Origin: Oreohelix idahoensis
Taxonomy: Eukaryota; Mollusca; Gastropoda; Stylommatophora; Oreohelicidae
NCBI GenBank assembly: GCA_024509875.1
Contig: JAMPIV010012432.1
Location: 62,001 to 126,000, forward strand
DNA: 64,000 bases
Direction of reading: 5' to 3'
This document shows positions 9,600-21,126 of the stretch, in pieces. The translations under genes were made by a program, and so were the position numbers. Each line of letters opens with the position of its first letter. Within the stretch, counting starts at the first letter, position 1. The notes under the pieces were generated by a model. That model did no database searches. It was not told the origin of the DNA and was given only the letters and a program-made list of their open reading frames with translations.

Positions 9600-11720
9600 T
9601 AAATGTATGCAGGGCGGGCACACATTTCAAATTCACGGAAATGCAATGAGGTCGCTCTAAACTTGAATGTTTGCAGCAAGGTAAATGGAATATTTTCCGA
9701 AATTGCAGATAATGTCAAGCATATCAGTGAAAAGGGAATTGCAAAGAAGAAATTGATGCCAATTGAAATTTTACAACTGATGGATGCAGGACCAAAACCT
9801 AAGCAAGACAAATTAGAATATGGCAGGCTAAATAAGGAAATAATAAGCAAATGTACGACAAAAAACATGGCTAAAGCACAAGGGCAAAGATTGGAAATGT
9901 AGCACAGAAAAAACACGACAGGAATTAGTGATGAACAGTGCGATTTTGTAGAAGGTACATGTACAAACAACGGTAAATTTATTATAAGAAAACTAATAAA
10001 GAGAGCCACAGAAGTAAAAACAGATCTATATTTTGTATTTTATAGACAACACTAATTCATTTGACAAAGTGAATCAGAAGAAAATTATCAAAATGATTAA
10101 AAGTATAAACATCTATGGTAAGGGTTTGAGAATAATAAACAACATGTGTAAGTCTCACGGCGCCCTTTTGCCGTATCGTTAACCCAATTTGTTCGTGAAT
10201 CGAGCAAACCATTCGGATGTTGCCGAAGGGCAGACGAAAGTAGACGAGCGATTGGGGTCATGTGACTAGCGGGTAATCTGGCTCCAAGTGGTTGCAGCAC
10301 CATTCGTTGCTCGTCCGCCGTCTTGTACGGACGTACTTTTGCCAGCTGTTATGCTGTTCATCGTTTGCCTAACCAGCGATACAGCGCCTGCCAGTGGTGT
10401 GTAGTCCTGGTGTTATTTATTCTAGAGAGTAGATTATTCTCTTAGTTGTGATTTTTTGCAAGTCGTGGCCTATGTGGTAAGTACGAGTTAGACTTTGATA
10501 ATTGTCAGTCTGACATAGTGATACTTCTTGCCGCTCGTGTGATCGAAGTTCACAGTAACAGATAGTTGGCCATATGATGCCTATATTTATAGTGTATATT
10601 AACTTGCAATGGTAGCGCTTATATATTTTGCATTCCATTATGGCCGTTTGTGGCCAATTTGTTGTGTTCACAATAAACGAATATTAGCTGGTTGGAAGCC
10701 TTATTTTCTTGTGTCAGCCATTGTTCATGTGGTCTCTTAGTGTACACGACCCATTGTCTTTCTTTAGTTAAATCCAGCACGGACAGTGGTTATAGCCTAA
10801 GTGTGGGTGGTAATTAGCTAGCACCTCTCCCCACCCTGATTAAAGGGAATGACAGTTGGCAACAACTAGAATTAGCAGCCAAATATGAACATTTCAGCAT
10901 ATTAAAAAAAAGTGTTACACAAGGACTTGTGCTGTCATGAGATGTGTTCAAAATGCGCAGCGAAAAAAAAAAAATTAATCTATAGAGGATTTGACAGAAA
11001 TATCAATGGGTGGACATAATATAATTTACTTGAGGCACTCCGATGAGACACTCTTAATGGCAAATAGTTAAAATGAGTTGTAGGTAATAATTGATACAGA
11101 AGTGACAGAAAGTTAAAATAAAGGTCTTAGTCTTAAGTAGCAACAAAGTCAGAAGCTATAGTCATCTCGAAGAAAACGACTCTTCCAGAATGCGTTTTTC
11201 AAAGTAAGTGAAACAATTTTAAAATAGGTCCATAGATTTAAACACCTGGGCACATTAACCAAATTGGATGGATGTTGTATTGGAAGTAAGAAAGAGAGCT
11301 CTTCAGAGCTATATAGGACCAATCATGACATACGGAAGTGAGTTATGGACAATCAGTAAACAGGTAGGAAAAGTACAATATGCCACAGAGATGTGGTTTT
11401 ACAGAAGAATGTTAAAAATAACACGAGCAGCTAAAATGGGAATGTCTTGAAAGATGCTAATGTACAAAGGAAATTTATTCCTCAAATTAGAAACAAGAAA
11501 TTCACTTTCTTTTGGGCATGTTATGAGAAGGAAGCTGGAGTATATCGTGACAATAGGAAAGATAGAAGGGAAAATAGGGGACAATAAAGAGAGAAGATTC
11601 TAGACATTTTGAAACCATGGCATGGAAAGAAGTCAACAACAAATTTGGTCAAAAGTACTGTAGACAGGAAGTTCTGTTATATAAAGGTATGTCACACAGG
11701 TTAAATAAATACTGGAATAA
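9600..11720 (+). pseudogene. Decayed RTE-type LINE, interrupted
   Basis: An ordered series of degraded RT-region motifs can be read with stops and frameshifts. They include a pre-RT helix region near 9640-9900, GISDEQCDFVEGTC near 9930 and FIDNTNSFDKVNQKKI near 10040 (the RT motif A region, usually DYEKAFD). Later come QGLVLS near 10924 (usually QGCVLSP) and RHSDETLLMA near 11035 (usually RYADDTVL). YIGPIMTYGSELW and WFYRRMLKITRAA then follow near 11310-11420. The catalytic YADD is lost. A segment of about 700 bp (10145-10854) interrupts the RT domain. The element is inactive. Confidence 0.75.
10145..10854. mobile_element. Possible solo LTR inside the RTE-type LINE
   Basis: RT homology stops after ...RIINN near 10143 and resumes with WQQLELAA near 10857. 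The intervening segment of about 710 bp starts tgtaagtctc (10147) and ends gggaatgaca (10854), a TG...CA structure. It holds an AATAAA signal near 10672. The repeat caaca occurs at 10140-10144 and 10860-10864, but this does not fit the TG...CA ends exactly, so the target duplication is unresolved. It could be a solo LTR or another non-coding insertion. Confidence 0.45.
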
Positions 11721-11837
11721 TATTTAAACAAGAATTTCTGCTTTGGTTACTTTGTCTTTATTTAATTTTATGTTTGAAATAAAACATTTTTTTAAGATTC
11801 CCCGTGCAAAGAACAGGCAAGGCCTCTAGTGTATGAA

Positions 11838-11858
11838 TATATATATATATATATATAG
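11838..11858. repeat. Short TA tract
   Basis: About ten TA dinucleotides. Confidence 0.9.
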
Positions 11859-11904
11859 GTTAATAGAATAAGATGTTAAGATAATCAAAACAATAATTCC
11901 CCTA

Positions 11905-12010
11905 CCTCCTGCTCCACAGGCGTTTCTCTGGTTGTTTCAATCAGTTCCACATTGGTGATCGTCATACTATTTCAATCCTTCTAGACTGAGCAAGCACACA
12001 TTTTGACTCT
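11905..12010 (-). pseudogene. LINE fragment (family of 18497-19583)
   Basis: Contains blocks matching 18775-18870, such as cagttccacattggtgatcg and catactatttcaatccttct. It is a very short decayed piece close to the start of the 26-bp minisatellite. Confidence 0.5.
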
Positions 12011-12249
12011 AATTTAATCTTGTGGCTAGCAATTATTTTTAGACATGTGATAATCTCTTAAGTTTTGTTGTTCACACTTTGTCAGAGACAAGTCATTTAT
12101 TTTTGTAATTTGTCTGTGACATGTGGGTAACTCCTGTACATCGTTTTAACATTGACAGATATTAACTATAAATCTGTCGCGAATTTCTCCAAAACAACAA
12201 CCAACATATTATCAATAACTTTTAGCTCGACGTGGTGTACACGTGCACT

Positions 12250-12717
12250 CTTGTCATAAGTTCTCTGTTAGTGATCTTGTCATAAGTTCTCTGTTAGTGA
12301 TCTTGTCATAAGTTCTCTGTTAGTGATCTTGACATAAGTTCTCTGTTAGAGATCTTGTCATAAGTTCTCTGTTAGTGATCTTGTCATAAGTTCTCTGTTA
12401 GTGATCTTGTCATAAGTTCTCTGTTGGTGATCTTGTCAAAAGTTCTCTGTTAGTGATCTTGTCATAAGTTGTCTGTTAGTGATCTTGTCATAAGTTCTCT
12501 GTTAGTGATCTTGTCATAAGTTATCTGTTAGTGATCGTGTCATAAGTTCTCTGTTAGAGATCTTGTGATAAGTTCTCTGTTAGTGATCTTGTCATAAGTT
12601 CTCTGTTAGTGATCTTGTCATAAGTTCTCTGTTAGAGATCGTGTCATAAGTTCTCATTTAGTGATCTTGTAATAAGTTATCTGTTAGTGATCTTGTGATA
12701 AGTTCTCTGTTAGTGAT
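12250..12717. repeat. 26-bp minisatellite, left part (about 18 copies)
   Basis: The tandem unit is gttagtgatcttgtcataag followed by ttctct, with scattered substitutions. The array stops at the left LTR of Element B and continues on the other side at 50282-51045. The unit resembles a 26-bp piece of the LINE at 18812-18840 that is itself bordered by cttgtcat direct repeats. Confidence 0.95.
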
Positions 12718-13472
12718 TGTTATGTGTAAATATCATAACATTGGTTTTATACGATCACTTCCTGGTTGATTTGTTTATGAACCGTTGTCCTTGGTTTTAG
12801 GAAGTGACGTCATTAACTTTGCTGGCCATGTTAGCAGACGATAAGGTCTCTATGTGGGCCAAGGAAACGGGCCTTGCCGGCATTGGAATGTGTGGCTATT
12901 CAATAAGTCAGAAGCTTATGTGTATTAACTCCAGAGAGTTTTATTATTTCCTCGATCTGCAGTATGTTGTAACATCAGCTGCATTACGCATACACCTCCG
13001 TGTGTAATGCTAGCTTCTTTATTTATGCAGGATTGACAGAGAATGCTGCGTTGTACGTGAGTAACATATTATTAAATAAAAATGTGTGAAAATGTCGACG
13101 ACATCTTTCATTAGTACGAGACTGTACTTCGACGATATATAGACCGTCATACTGATGCCTTTGTGCATGAACATACTCTCTTGATGTAAGTGTGGAGCTG
13201 TGAAATGTCTAAATAAATGTGTATTGAACTGTCCAAGCCAGCCTTTGGACTTTTATGATCAATTGCAAATATGCGGGGCCAGGGAAGGGATTTTGAATGG
13301 GCCATATCCCTAATGACATTATCTTATCAGCAGTGTTCGTATTTCAAGACGACCAAGCCTTCACGACACCAATATAAGATGTATAAGTAGCTGAGAAGCA
13401 GTCTACAACTATAATAATAAAGCCACCTAAATATATGTAACCCATGGGAAGACCCTAAAGATTTACCCCGCA
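12718..13472 (+). repeat. Element B 5' LTR
   Basis: 755 bp, starting TGTTATGTGT and ending CCGCA. It aligns without length difference to 49527-50281, with about 40 mismatches counted by eye (roughly 5%). An AATAAA signal lies near 13073. A TGG-starting candidate primer-binding site (tgggggccaatgcc) follows at 13477, but the tRNA is not identified. Confidence 0.9.
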
Positions 13473-13704
13473 TCAATGGGGGCCAATGCCTAAGGATTTC
13501 AAATATGCGGTGAAGAATTCGAATAATTTCAAAATGGCGACAAGTATCGTCTGCACAGTAACTTGAGCTATGGAAGGGACTTTCCATGTATAATTATCTT
13601 CGTTTGTGCCTCAAAGTCGTCGTCTAGGAAGAAAGAGACGTATTTTATCAATTTCAAAAGCCAAGTTTATGAGTTCTGCTGAAGATGGCGAATTTTCTAC
13701 GTGA

Positions 13705-14437
13705 ATGTTGTACAACATCAGCAGTTATGGGCTATTATGAAAAATATGGGATTTCCAAACCACCTTATACAACTCATCGCACTGCTGTACCAAGAACAAC
13801 AGGCAGCCGTAAGAATAGAGGGTGAAACATCAGAATGGTTTGAAGTACAGAAAGGAGTAAGACAAGGCTGTACCCTTTCCCCTTACCTGTTTAACATTTA
13901 TGCCGAGAATATCATGAGAAATGTAAGAGATGACCAAGAACACACAGAGTTTGACTCATTTAACATCGGCGGGTACCAGATCCCGGAAATCAGATATGCT
14001 GACGACACAGTCCTCCTATCTGCGAGACTTGGACACTCAATAAAACTGTTGCAAAAAAGATTACATCATTTGAAATGAAATGCTACAGAAGAATGTTGAG
14101 AATACCCTGGACTGAAAAAAAAGACCAACAGAGAAGTACTGCACTCACTAAACGTACAGGAACATTGGCTCCTAAATACCATCGCAATAAGGAAGCTGAA
14201 ATTTTTCGGTCATATAAAAAGACATAATAGCCTGGAAAAAACAGTGATGGAAGGCATGGTCCCTGGAAAAAGGGGAAGGGGTCGACCTAGACGACGGTGG
14301 ACCCAGGACATCACAGAGAGTCTGAACTTGTCTTTGGCTGATGCAGGTCGACTTGCCCAGAATCGTGATGCGTTCAGAGCAGCTGTAATGGAGACAACGT
14401 TCTGGAAAGAATACGTCACATGATGATGATGTTGTAC
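13705..14437 (+). pseudogene. 5'-truncated RTE-like LINE inserted in Element B 5' UTR
   Basis: The reading frame at 13701-14078 gives RT motifs GVRQGCTLSPYLFNIYAEN and RYADDTVLL, so the YADD box is intact. After an internal deletion near 14075 the C-terminus continues as CYRRMLRIPW, LKFFGHIKRH, GKRGRGRPRRRW and NRDAFRAAV. The 3' tail is a TGATGATGAT microsatellite. The bases atgttgtac occur at 13705-13713 and again at 14429-14437, bounding the insertion as a target duplication. The 5' truncation, internal deletion and direct-repeat borders fit target-primed reverse transcription of an incomplete copy. Confidence 0.82.
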
Positions 14438-15203
14438 CAGAGCGGTGTCCTTTGATGTCAGCTGTATCAAGTGCTATGCCTAACCTGTGTCTATTTTACT
14501 GAGTTTTCAACGTTCCATCCTTGGAGGAGTATCCAGGAGGAAGTTTTATTGGCAACAGATAAGTACATTTATTGATACATACAGCTTGAGTTTAGAATGA
14601 GATCTGTTTGCCCGAATTTTAATTCCCCTACGTGTGCCTTCATTATGTCTATGTGTTTGTAACATAGCGGGAGGTAGGTGGGACTCACTTTTTTATTCCA
14701 TACCGCTTCGGAAGGTCTATAAATAAATGAGCGTTCTATAGTGTAGTATATGTGTGGTTCATGTTGGGAGCCAGCTTACTTTGCTGTGTATGAGACTGCT
14801 TCATCTGAATTTAACAGATTCAATTTTTGTCTAGTGTTATAGTTATGTATACTTATTGTTTGTTATTATAGTCCAGTTCATTGTAATATTTTATTCAGTT
14901 TATTACATTATTGTTTGTAAAAGTGTCATTCTCATCTGACTATCATTTATTTCTTAGATGTCATCATTGTTGTGAAATGCGTTTTGTCTTGTCTTGGATG
15001 TATTAGAGTACTAGTTCAATTATTTGTTATATAATTCATATATTTATTCCTTGGTTGAATATTTGAATTTTCTTCAGTTAGCTCTTAATCTTGTATCTTG
15101 TCATCTCGTTCATATCGTGGTATTTTTCTTTTCCTTTGCTCCATATTTTGCATCTTCCTACATCTATGTCATTGCATTTGAATCAGAAGAATTGGCTCTG
15201 GAA
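14438..15203 (+). other. Element B 5' leader
   Basis: Non-coding AT-rich sequence between the LINE insertion and the gag region. No domain is visible. The gag frame is open upstream of 15204 but reads hydrophobic low-complexity residues without family resemblance. Confidence 0.5.
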
Positions 15204-16322
15204 ATGGAAAAATTAGCTTATGCTAGATCACAAGAAGAGATACAATTTCAACAAGCTGAATCTCTAGAGGAGATAAAATCTCAACAAGCAATAAGATTTG
15301 CTGAGACAGAACTTGACAGATTAAAACTACAACAAAAACAGGTAAATCCTATGTTGGGTGAAGGTAGAAACAGGGATCATTCTACTGGTATCAGGATTAA
15401 TTTGCCGAAATTTAATTTGTCCATAGACGATATTTCGTGCTTTTTGAATAGGTACGAGACATATTGTGAAGAGTTTTAAATTTAAAAATTTACTTGGTCC
15501 AGTAGACTTATGAACTTATTGGTAGGTGAACCATTAACTGCAGTCTGTACCTTAGATGAACAGATTCGAAAGGCCTATGATGCTGTTAAACTGATGCTGC
15601 TTAAAAAGTACCAATTAGATGAAGATTGTTACAGGTTAAAATTTAAGTCCTTGTTCCTAGATTCAGGTAGAGAACTTACTGAATTTATTTCAGCTTCAAA
15701 ACTAAATTTTTCTAGATCGATTGAATTATCCAAAATTGAAAAGCCTTTTGATGGATTGTCAGATTTGATTTTAAGAGACAATGTGTTGTCTTCTGTTAGT
15801 GCTGATTTTCTTGCATTTTTACAAGAAAGAAAACCAGAAAATGTGACTAAGTTGCAAACTCTCGGTCGTCAGTATCAAGTAGCACATCCTAATAGGATAC
15901 TTAGCAAACACAATGTTAAAGACTCGCTGCCAGCTGCGTCTGCCAGGTTTTTTAATGATAATGCACTTAGGTATAGATCGAGTAGTATTGACAGAAATCA
16001 CAGAGTAAATCAGTCACATAACTATGGCAATAATAGAGGTAGATACAACTTTAACAAATATCAACCTCAAAGAAATTTTAATTCATATAATGATGGAGGT
16101 TACTATCCACAAACATCATTTAGATCAAATGATGAGCAAAACAGAGGAGGATATAACCCTAAATCAAGTAGCGGACAAAAATCTTTTTACAGTGGTAATG
16201 ATTATCACACAAACAACAGAGGGTCTTATCATAATAACAACGTCAGGCAATCTAGAAACCTGAACGCACAAATACTGTTGTCCATGATGTTGATAACAAC
16301 CATAATCATGATAGTGTGGTAG
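15204..16322 (+). pseudogene. gag: Element B gag
   Basis: Putative capsid precursor. The N-terminus (from ATG 15204) is a charged coiled-coil-like segment with repeated QQAE/EEI blocks. It is followed by INLPKFN...DDISCFLNRYETYCEEF, then two in-frame stops (15477 and 15483) before the frame continues with FTWSSRLMNLLVGEPL. A helical Gag core (ELTEFISASKLNFSR, LLKKYQLDEDCYRLKF) resembles the SCAN-like Gag region of Gmr1-type elements. The tail (about 15950-16250) is rich in Asn, Tyr, Gln and Gly and lacks a visible CCHC knuckle. A frameshift near 16265 separates it from protease. The start codon is a best guess. Confidence 0.75.
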
Positions 16323-16963
16323 CACATGTCAATTCTTGCAGTGTAGATTTATCCAATAGTAACAATTGCACTAACTGCAATTCTTTATTTCAGCCTCAAG
16401 GAGTCCCACGACTGTTATGCGGACATCCTTTACCAGTAATGTCTTCCTTCGAGAGTACCGGTTCATTAGTTATTAACAGAGGTTTTGTGAATAATCAATT
16501 TGTATCTTTATTGAGGGATACAGGGGCTACAACTATTGGTGTACGTAGAATATTGGTTGATAAGTCAGACTATACTGGAAAAGAAGTGAAATGCATTACC
16601 TTTGGAGGTACTGTAGAGTACTATCCAACAGCGGAGGTATTCTTAAATACTCCATACTTTACTGGAAGAACACTTGTATGCCTCTTGAATAACCCAATTG
16701 CTGGGATCATATTAGGAAACCTTCCAAATATTCATGAATGTACAAAACAGGATATTGGAAGATGGGAACAACAACATCTAATATGTTCAAATGCTGTAAC
16801 TACGAGAGCTCAAGCTCGTGTTGAAAGGGATAAACACATACCATATGTTAATGTTTTACCTGAGGACATAAGTGAAGAAGTTAGTTCAGAGGAAGAAGAA
16901 AATGAAAAAATAATGATAATGAAAACCATTATAATCAAGAGATTACTGATGATATTCAGGTAA
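16316..16963 (+). pseudogene. Element B aspartic protease
   Basis: Retropepsin-type protease that would process the Gag-Pol polyprotein. The active-site block is VSLLRDTGATTIGVRR, with the catalytic Asp in DTG. A late IAGIILGNLP block fits the conserved ILG before the C-terminal helix. The tail contains the acidic stretch SEEVSSEEEENEK and then ends in low-complexity sequence. It follows gag in a different frame. The linking region toward integrase (about 16964-17050) is broken by stops. Confidence 0.82.
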
Positions 16964-17040
16964 TGAATGGTGACAATAATAATGATGATAGTATTTTCCA
17001 GATGGAACTCATTGATAAGGAAACCTTTATACAATAACAG

Positions 17041-17347
17041 AAGGATGATATTTTGTTAAGAAAACTTTTTCACATTGCTCATTTGGATGATGTAATATTT
17101 GATGACAATGCAAAACACTGGTATACTTTGATAAATGGCATATTAGTTTGAAATTATGAAGATGATAATTCTTTAAAAAAGCAAATTATGGTACCAGCTT
17201 GTTTTCATCCACTTGTTTTACGACATGCATATGACATTGAATGTGCTGGACATTTAGGGGTTGCTAGGACAAAACAAAGAGTTTTGTCACACTTCTTTTT
17301 GGCCTGGAATAACAAAAGATGATGTGAAATCCTTTTGTTGTAGTTGT
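17041..17347 (+). pseudogene. Element B integrase N-terminal zinc domain (left part)
   Basis: Degraded frame reading KDDILLRKLFHIAHLDD, HWYTLINGILV, MVPACFHPLVLRHAYD and GHLGVARTKQRVLSH, then a frameshift into FFWPGITKDDVKSFCCSC. The His-His and first Cys of an HHCC zinc domain are present. The frame is cut at 17347 by Element A and resumes at 34968 with the second Cys and the integrase core. The bases ttgt at 17344-17347 recur at 34969-34972 as a short target duplication, and the frame is continuous once A is disregarded. Confidence 0.85.
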
Positions 17348-20300
17348 TGTGGCGTGAGGTTTTATTTGGCTCTAAGATCAGTATAGTACTGACAATTACA
17401 GAAATAGAATTTCTGCAGAAAATGGTGAAGTCCCAGTGTCTGAGAGAACTACTGGTATCATAAATTAGTTACGGCTGTGAATGATCTGATCTCGAAACAA
17501 TAGTAGAGAGGAGACCGACATAAAGTGCCACCTCCGCTGTGTAGCTAACTGTGATATTAAAAAAACCAAGGAAACAGATTTCACTTAACAATTTTTAAAA
17601 ATTTGACAAGTCGTTCAAATACAATTTCCTTATTATTTATTTAGTATATACACTATCTACTCTTGTGCTGAAGGGTGAATGTTGAAAAATGGAATGTAAT
17701 GGATTTGTAAGTTTACATACGATTAACATATATTTATATATATATTACAAGTCTTCCAATTATAGTAAACAAATTTATATCAGCTCTGCTGTTAATCACT
17801 TATAGTAAATGTATCAGCTGTGCTGATAATTAAGTATATAACATTTATCAGCTATGCTGTTATTATTGTCTCTTTCTACGCTAAATAGCTTTCTCGTCAC
17901 TGACACTAATTTTTGCTCACAATGCTGACAGAAATGGTACTAATGTGTAACTCATCTCTTAGAAGTTCTTGGCTTGGTTGACACAAAACCGGCTGAAGAT
18001 CGTTCCTTAGCCCACCCAAGACTGAGGGGGACTAAAGATGTAGATTCTTTGCAATCTCTATGCTCCTGCGGAGTTCCAGGCAGCTGGACTGACGACCCAC
18101 GATCTCAGTTTTTTATGACACGAATAAAACCTGTAAACAAGGAAAAATAGGGGCTAATTTCTGTCCTCAAGCCCACCTATTTCTAGTGTGGGTAAAATGA
18201 GCGTGTCTCAGATGTCTGCATGTAGGATGAATGACAACATGGCTCAGTATGATTTAGCAATAGCGAGACAAGACAGGAGTCTACTTGCAAAACATTCTTT
18301 CTGATAAACTAATACATGGATACATTTAATAATATAAATTCAATGCATGAATACATTCAATAATATAAATTCAATACATGAATACATTCAATACATGAAT
18401 ACATCCCATAATATGTACACCTAGGTGTGATACAACCATTTTCTTCCCCCTATAATATACCAGGCCCTCTCTGACAAGTGCTATACTAGCTGGTAAAATA
18501 TTCATTCATCATTCATAACCCTCCACTCCCACAGGAGCATAGGCCTTCAACAAACACATGCCAAGTCCTCCTGTCACGTGCCATCATCTCAAGTTCTTTC
18601 CATGTTCTCCTCATCATTTTCACCTCTGTTTCCAACTCTCTTCTCCATGTACTTCTTGGTCTTCCTCTGCCTCTCTTGCCCTGGGGGTTCCAGAAAAAGG
18701 ACTGCCTTGTAATGCTATCAACAGGCTTTCTCAGTGTGTGTGTCCTATCCATCGCCATCGTCTTCTTCTCATTTCTTGTTCCACTGGCACTTGTCTAGTT
18801 CTTGTCATCAGTTCCACGTTGGTAACCTTGTCATACCATTTTAATCCCTCTATTCTACGCAAGCACCCATTTATGAAAGTCTGTAGCTTTTTGGTTGTTG
18901 TCTTTGTTGTTCTCCATGTCTCTGAGCCATACAATAGGACTGACTTCACATTTGAGTTGAAGATTCTTATTTTCGTGTTGGATCCTATTTCTCTTGATCT
19001 CCATATATTTCCCAATGCAATGAAAGCTCCTCTTGCCTTTTGTATTCTTATTTTGATGTCGCTGTCTGTCCCTCCAACTTTGTCTATATTACTGCCAAGA
19101 TATGTGTATGATTCTACATCTTGTATTGGTGTTTCTTCAAGTTCAACCCTGTTATCATTACCTGCATTTATTCGCATTATTTTTGTCTTTTCCCTGTGTA
19201 TTTTCAGACCCAATTGCTGTGACCTCTAAATCAAGTGTTTTCAATTTGTCCTGCATCTGATTACGGCTATGGGACAGAAGAGCCAAGTCATCAGCAAAAT
19301 CCAGATCATCCAACTGCTTAGTCAGAGTCCACTGGATTCCATTTCTGTTGTGTGTTGCCGATGATCTCATAACCCAATCTATTGCCAGCAAGAAAAGAAA
19401 TGGAGACAAGAGGCATCCCTGTCGCACTCCTGTTCTTATCCCAAACGGTTCTGTAAGCTGTCCTTCGTGAAGAACTCTGCATGTCATGTCTTCATATGTT
19501 TTCTTTATTAAATTAATGATCTTCAGGGGAACTCCATAATGCCTCAACAATTTCCAAAGTGATTCTCTGTCTACACTGTCAAATGGTAACATATATCCTA
19601 ACAATATTGTTATGTTCTTATGATAGGAGTATATGAGACGAGGACTGTTTGGTGATATATCAGGTGGGAGTTATATGGGACAATAGATTGGAGTTAGATG
19701 AGACAATAGATTGAGTCCTAACAAGGACTGTTTTTGGTTATATTTCAGTTGGGTTTTATCTGAGATAACACTGAAGTTATTAGGAGACAATAGATTGAGT
19801 TATAGGGAGACAATAGATTGATTTATAGGAGACAATAGATTGAGTTCCCTAACAAGGACTGTTTTTGTTATATTGCAGTTGGTCTGAGATAATAGATTGA
19901 AGTAATAGGAGACAATAGGTTGAGTCCTAACAAGGACTGTTTTGGTTATATTTCAGTTTGGAGTTATCTGAGACAATAGATTGAAGTTATAGGAGACAAT
20001 ATATTGAAGTATGAGGCCTATTAGTCTTCGTCTATTCAATCACATTAGGAAATAAAATCATTATACCTAATTCCCCCAAGATACAATCAATAAACTGATA
20101 CGTTCATATTAAAACAATATATGTTAAATATATATATATATACAGGTGTATTTGCTGTAGGCCTATTTTCCTACCAGTTTATAGTAAATTTATATTTACC
20201 CTCCAAGATTTAAACAGGCCAGATTTTGACTCGACTTAGCGAATCAGGCTGCAGGTCAATGCTCTCAGGCAAGCAATAAATCAGGTTGACAGCTCCTCTC

Positions 20301-20673
20301 ACACAGTCGGTCGTCTCTGGCTTCGTGTTCGGTGTTGCGTGCCTTTGCATAAAATCTCGCCCGATTATTTAGGTAGGTGAATGCTTAAGCAAAGCTTTTG
20401 GTTGGTTCCTGGCGGAGCAAGCTTATTGCTTTCGTGCAGTTTAGTCTTATGCTCGTACAGCCTAATTTTATTCAGTTTTCTTCCGCCATCTTGCGTGAAC
20501 AAGATGGCCACGACCCACATCCGAAAAAACAGGGCTTAAGTTTTTTCCTGGCGTAACTTCAGGTAATTTATTTCCGACTCAGCAACTGTGCGTTGATTGG
20601 CTGGGGCAAATTTGTATCCCGAAATACTGATTTAACAAAGGAGTGGGGTTACACACACTCGTTTTCTACGACA
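17348..20673 (-). repeat. Element A 3' LTR (contains a LINE insertion)
   Basis: Matches 32883-34967 except for the LINE at 18497-19589 and about 125 bp (near 20266-20400) missing from the other LTR. Divergence is about 1-2% by eye. It holds an internal array of degenerate units around aggagacaatagattgagt (about 19640-20010) and a TA tract near 20130. On the plus strand it starts TGTGGCGTGA and ends TACGACA. Confidence 0.88.
18497..19583 (-). pseudogene. 5'-truncated LINE inserted in Element A LTR
   Basis: The minus-strand RT region contains FDSVDRESLWKLLRHYGV, TGVRQGCLLSPFLFLLAIDW and DFADDLALLSHS (the catalytic box is FADD). After a frameshift near 19208 come KTKIMRINAG, YTYLGSNIDK and LLYGSETWR. 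After a second frameshift near 18745 come GKRGRGRPRSTWRREL and WKELEMMARDRRTW. The tail is ATGAATGATGAATGAATATT. It is flanked by tggtaa at 18491-18496 and 19584-19589, and the other LTR of Element A carries the empty site. RTE/CR1-like; the clade is not certain. Related fragments lie at 1850, 11905 and 51046. Confidence 0.88.
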
Positions 20674-20690
20674 TAGCTCCATCCTTTCCT
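20674..20690 (-). promoter_or_regulatory. Element A polypurine tract (candidate)
   Basis: Directly upstream of the 3' LTR on the minus strand, the sequence AGGAAAGGATGGAGCTA is purine-rich, as expected for the plus-strand primer of an LTR element. Confidence 0.55.
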
Positions 20691-20759
20691 AGCTGTGACC
20701 TATCATAGTTGAAGTGTAAACACCTGCTGTAGTTACGTTAATCATTTTTCGTCTGTCCT

Positions 20760-21126
20760 CCCAGAGTAAAAGAGTGTCTACTTAAAAAAATCCGCTCCTA
20801 CATTGTCTCTTCCCGGAATGTAATTCACGGTAAAGGAATAATACGGCGCCAGAAGAAGACTCCACCTTAAAAATCTCGAATTTAACTTTTTAGATGGCAG
20901 CCAAGAATGTTAAAGGCTGATGATCGCTTTGGACAATGAAGTGTGTCCCATACAGGTAAGGTGAAAATGTGTCGATGGACCAAATAAGAGCCAAACATTC
21001 TTTCTCTATGGTCGAGTGATTCAACTCAGCTGCATTCAGTTTCCTACTGGCGTAGGCGACTGGTAAAAGTTCCTCCGGCTTGGCTTTTGATTTCTGCAAG
21101 CGGGTTGCACCAATACCTATATACTG
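20760..21126 (-). pseudogene. Element A RNase H
   Basis: The minus strand gives ELLPVAYASRKLNAAELNHS, then EKECLALIWSIDTFSPYLYG and FIVQSDHQPLTFL, the classic Ty3/Gypsy RNase H series. A decayed tail near 20770-20880 still resembles the RW.L.L..Y.F...YIPG.DN.GAD end of the domain. Immediately after it come the polypurine tract and the 3' LTR, which shows that integrase is not downstream. Confidence 0.85.

Noticed and set aside
12804..13007. 67-codon frame present in both Element B LTRs
   Set aside because: It lies wholly inside the LTR, differs by several substitutions between copies and has no recognised motif.
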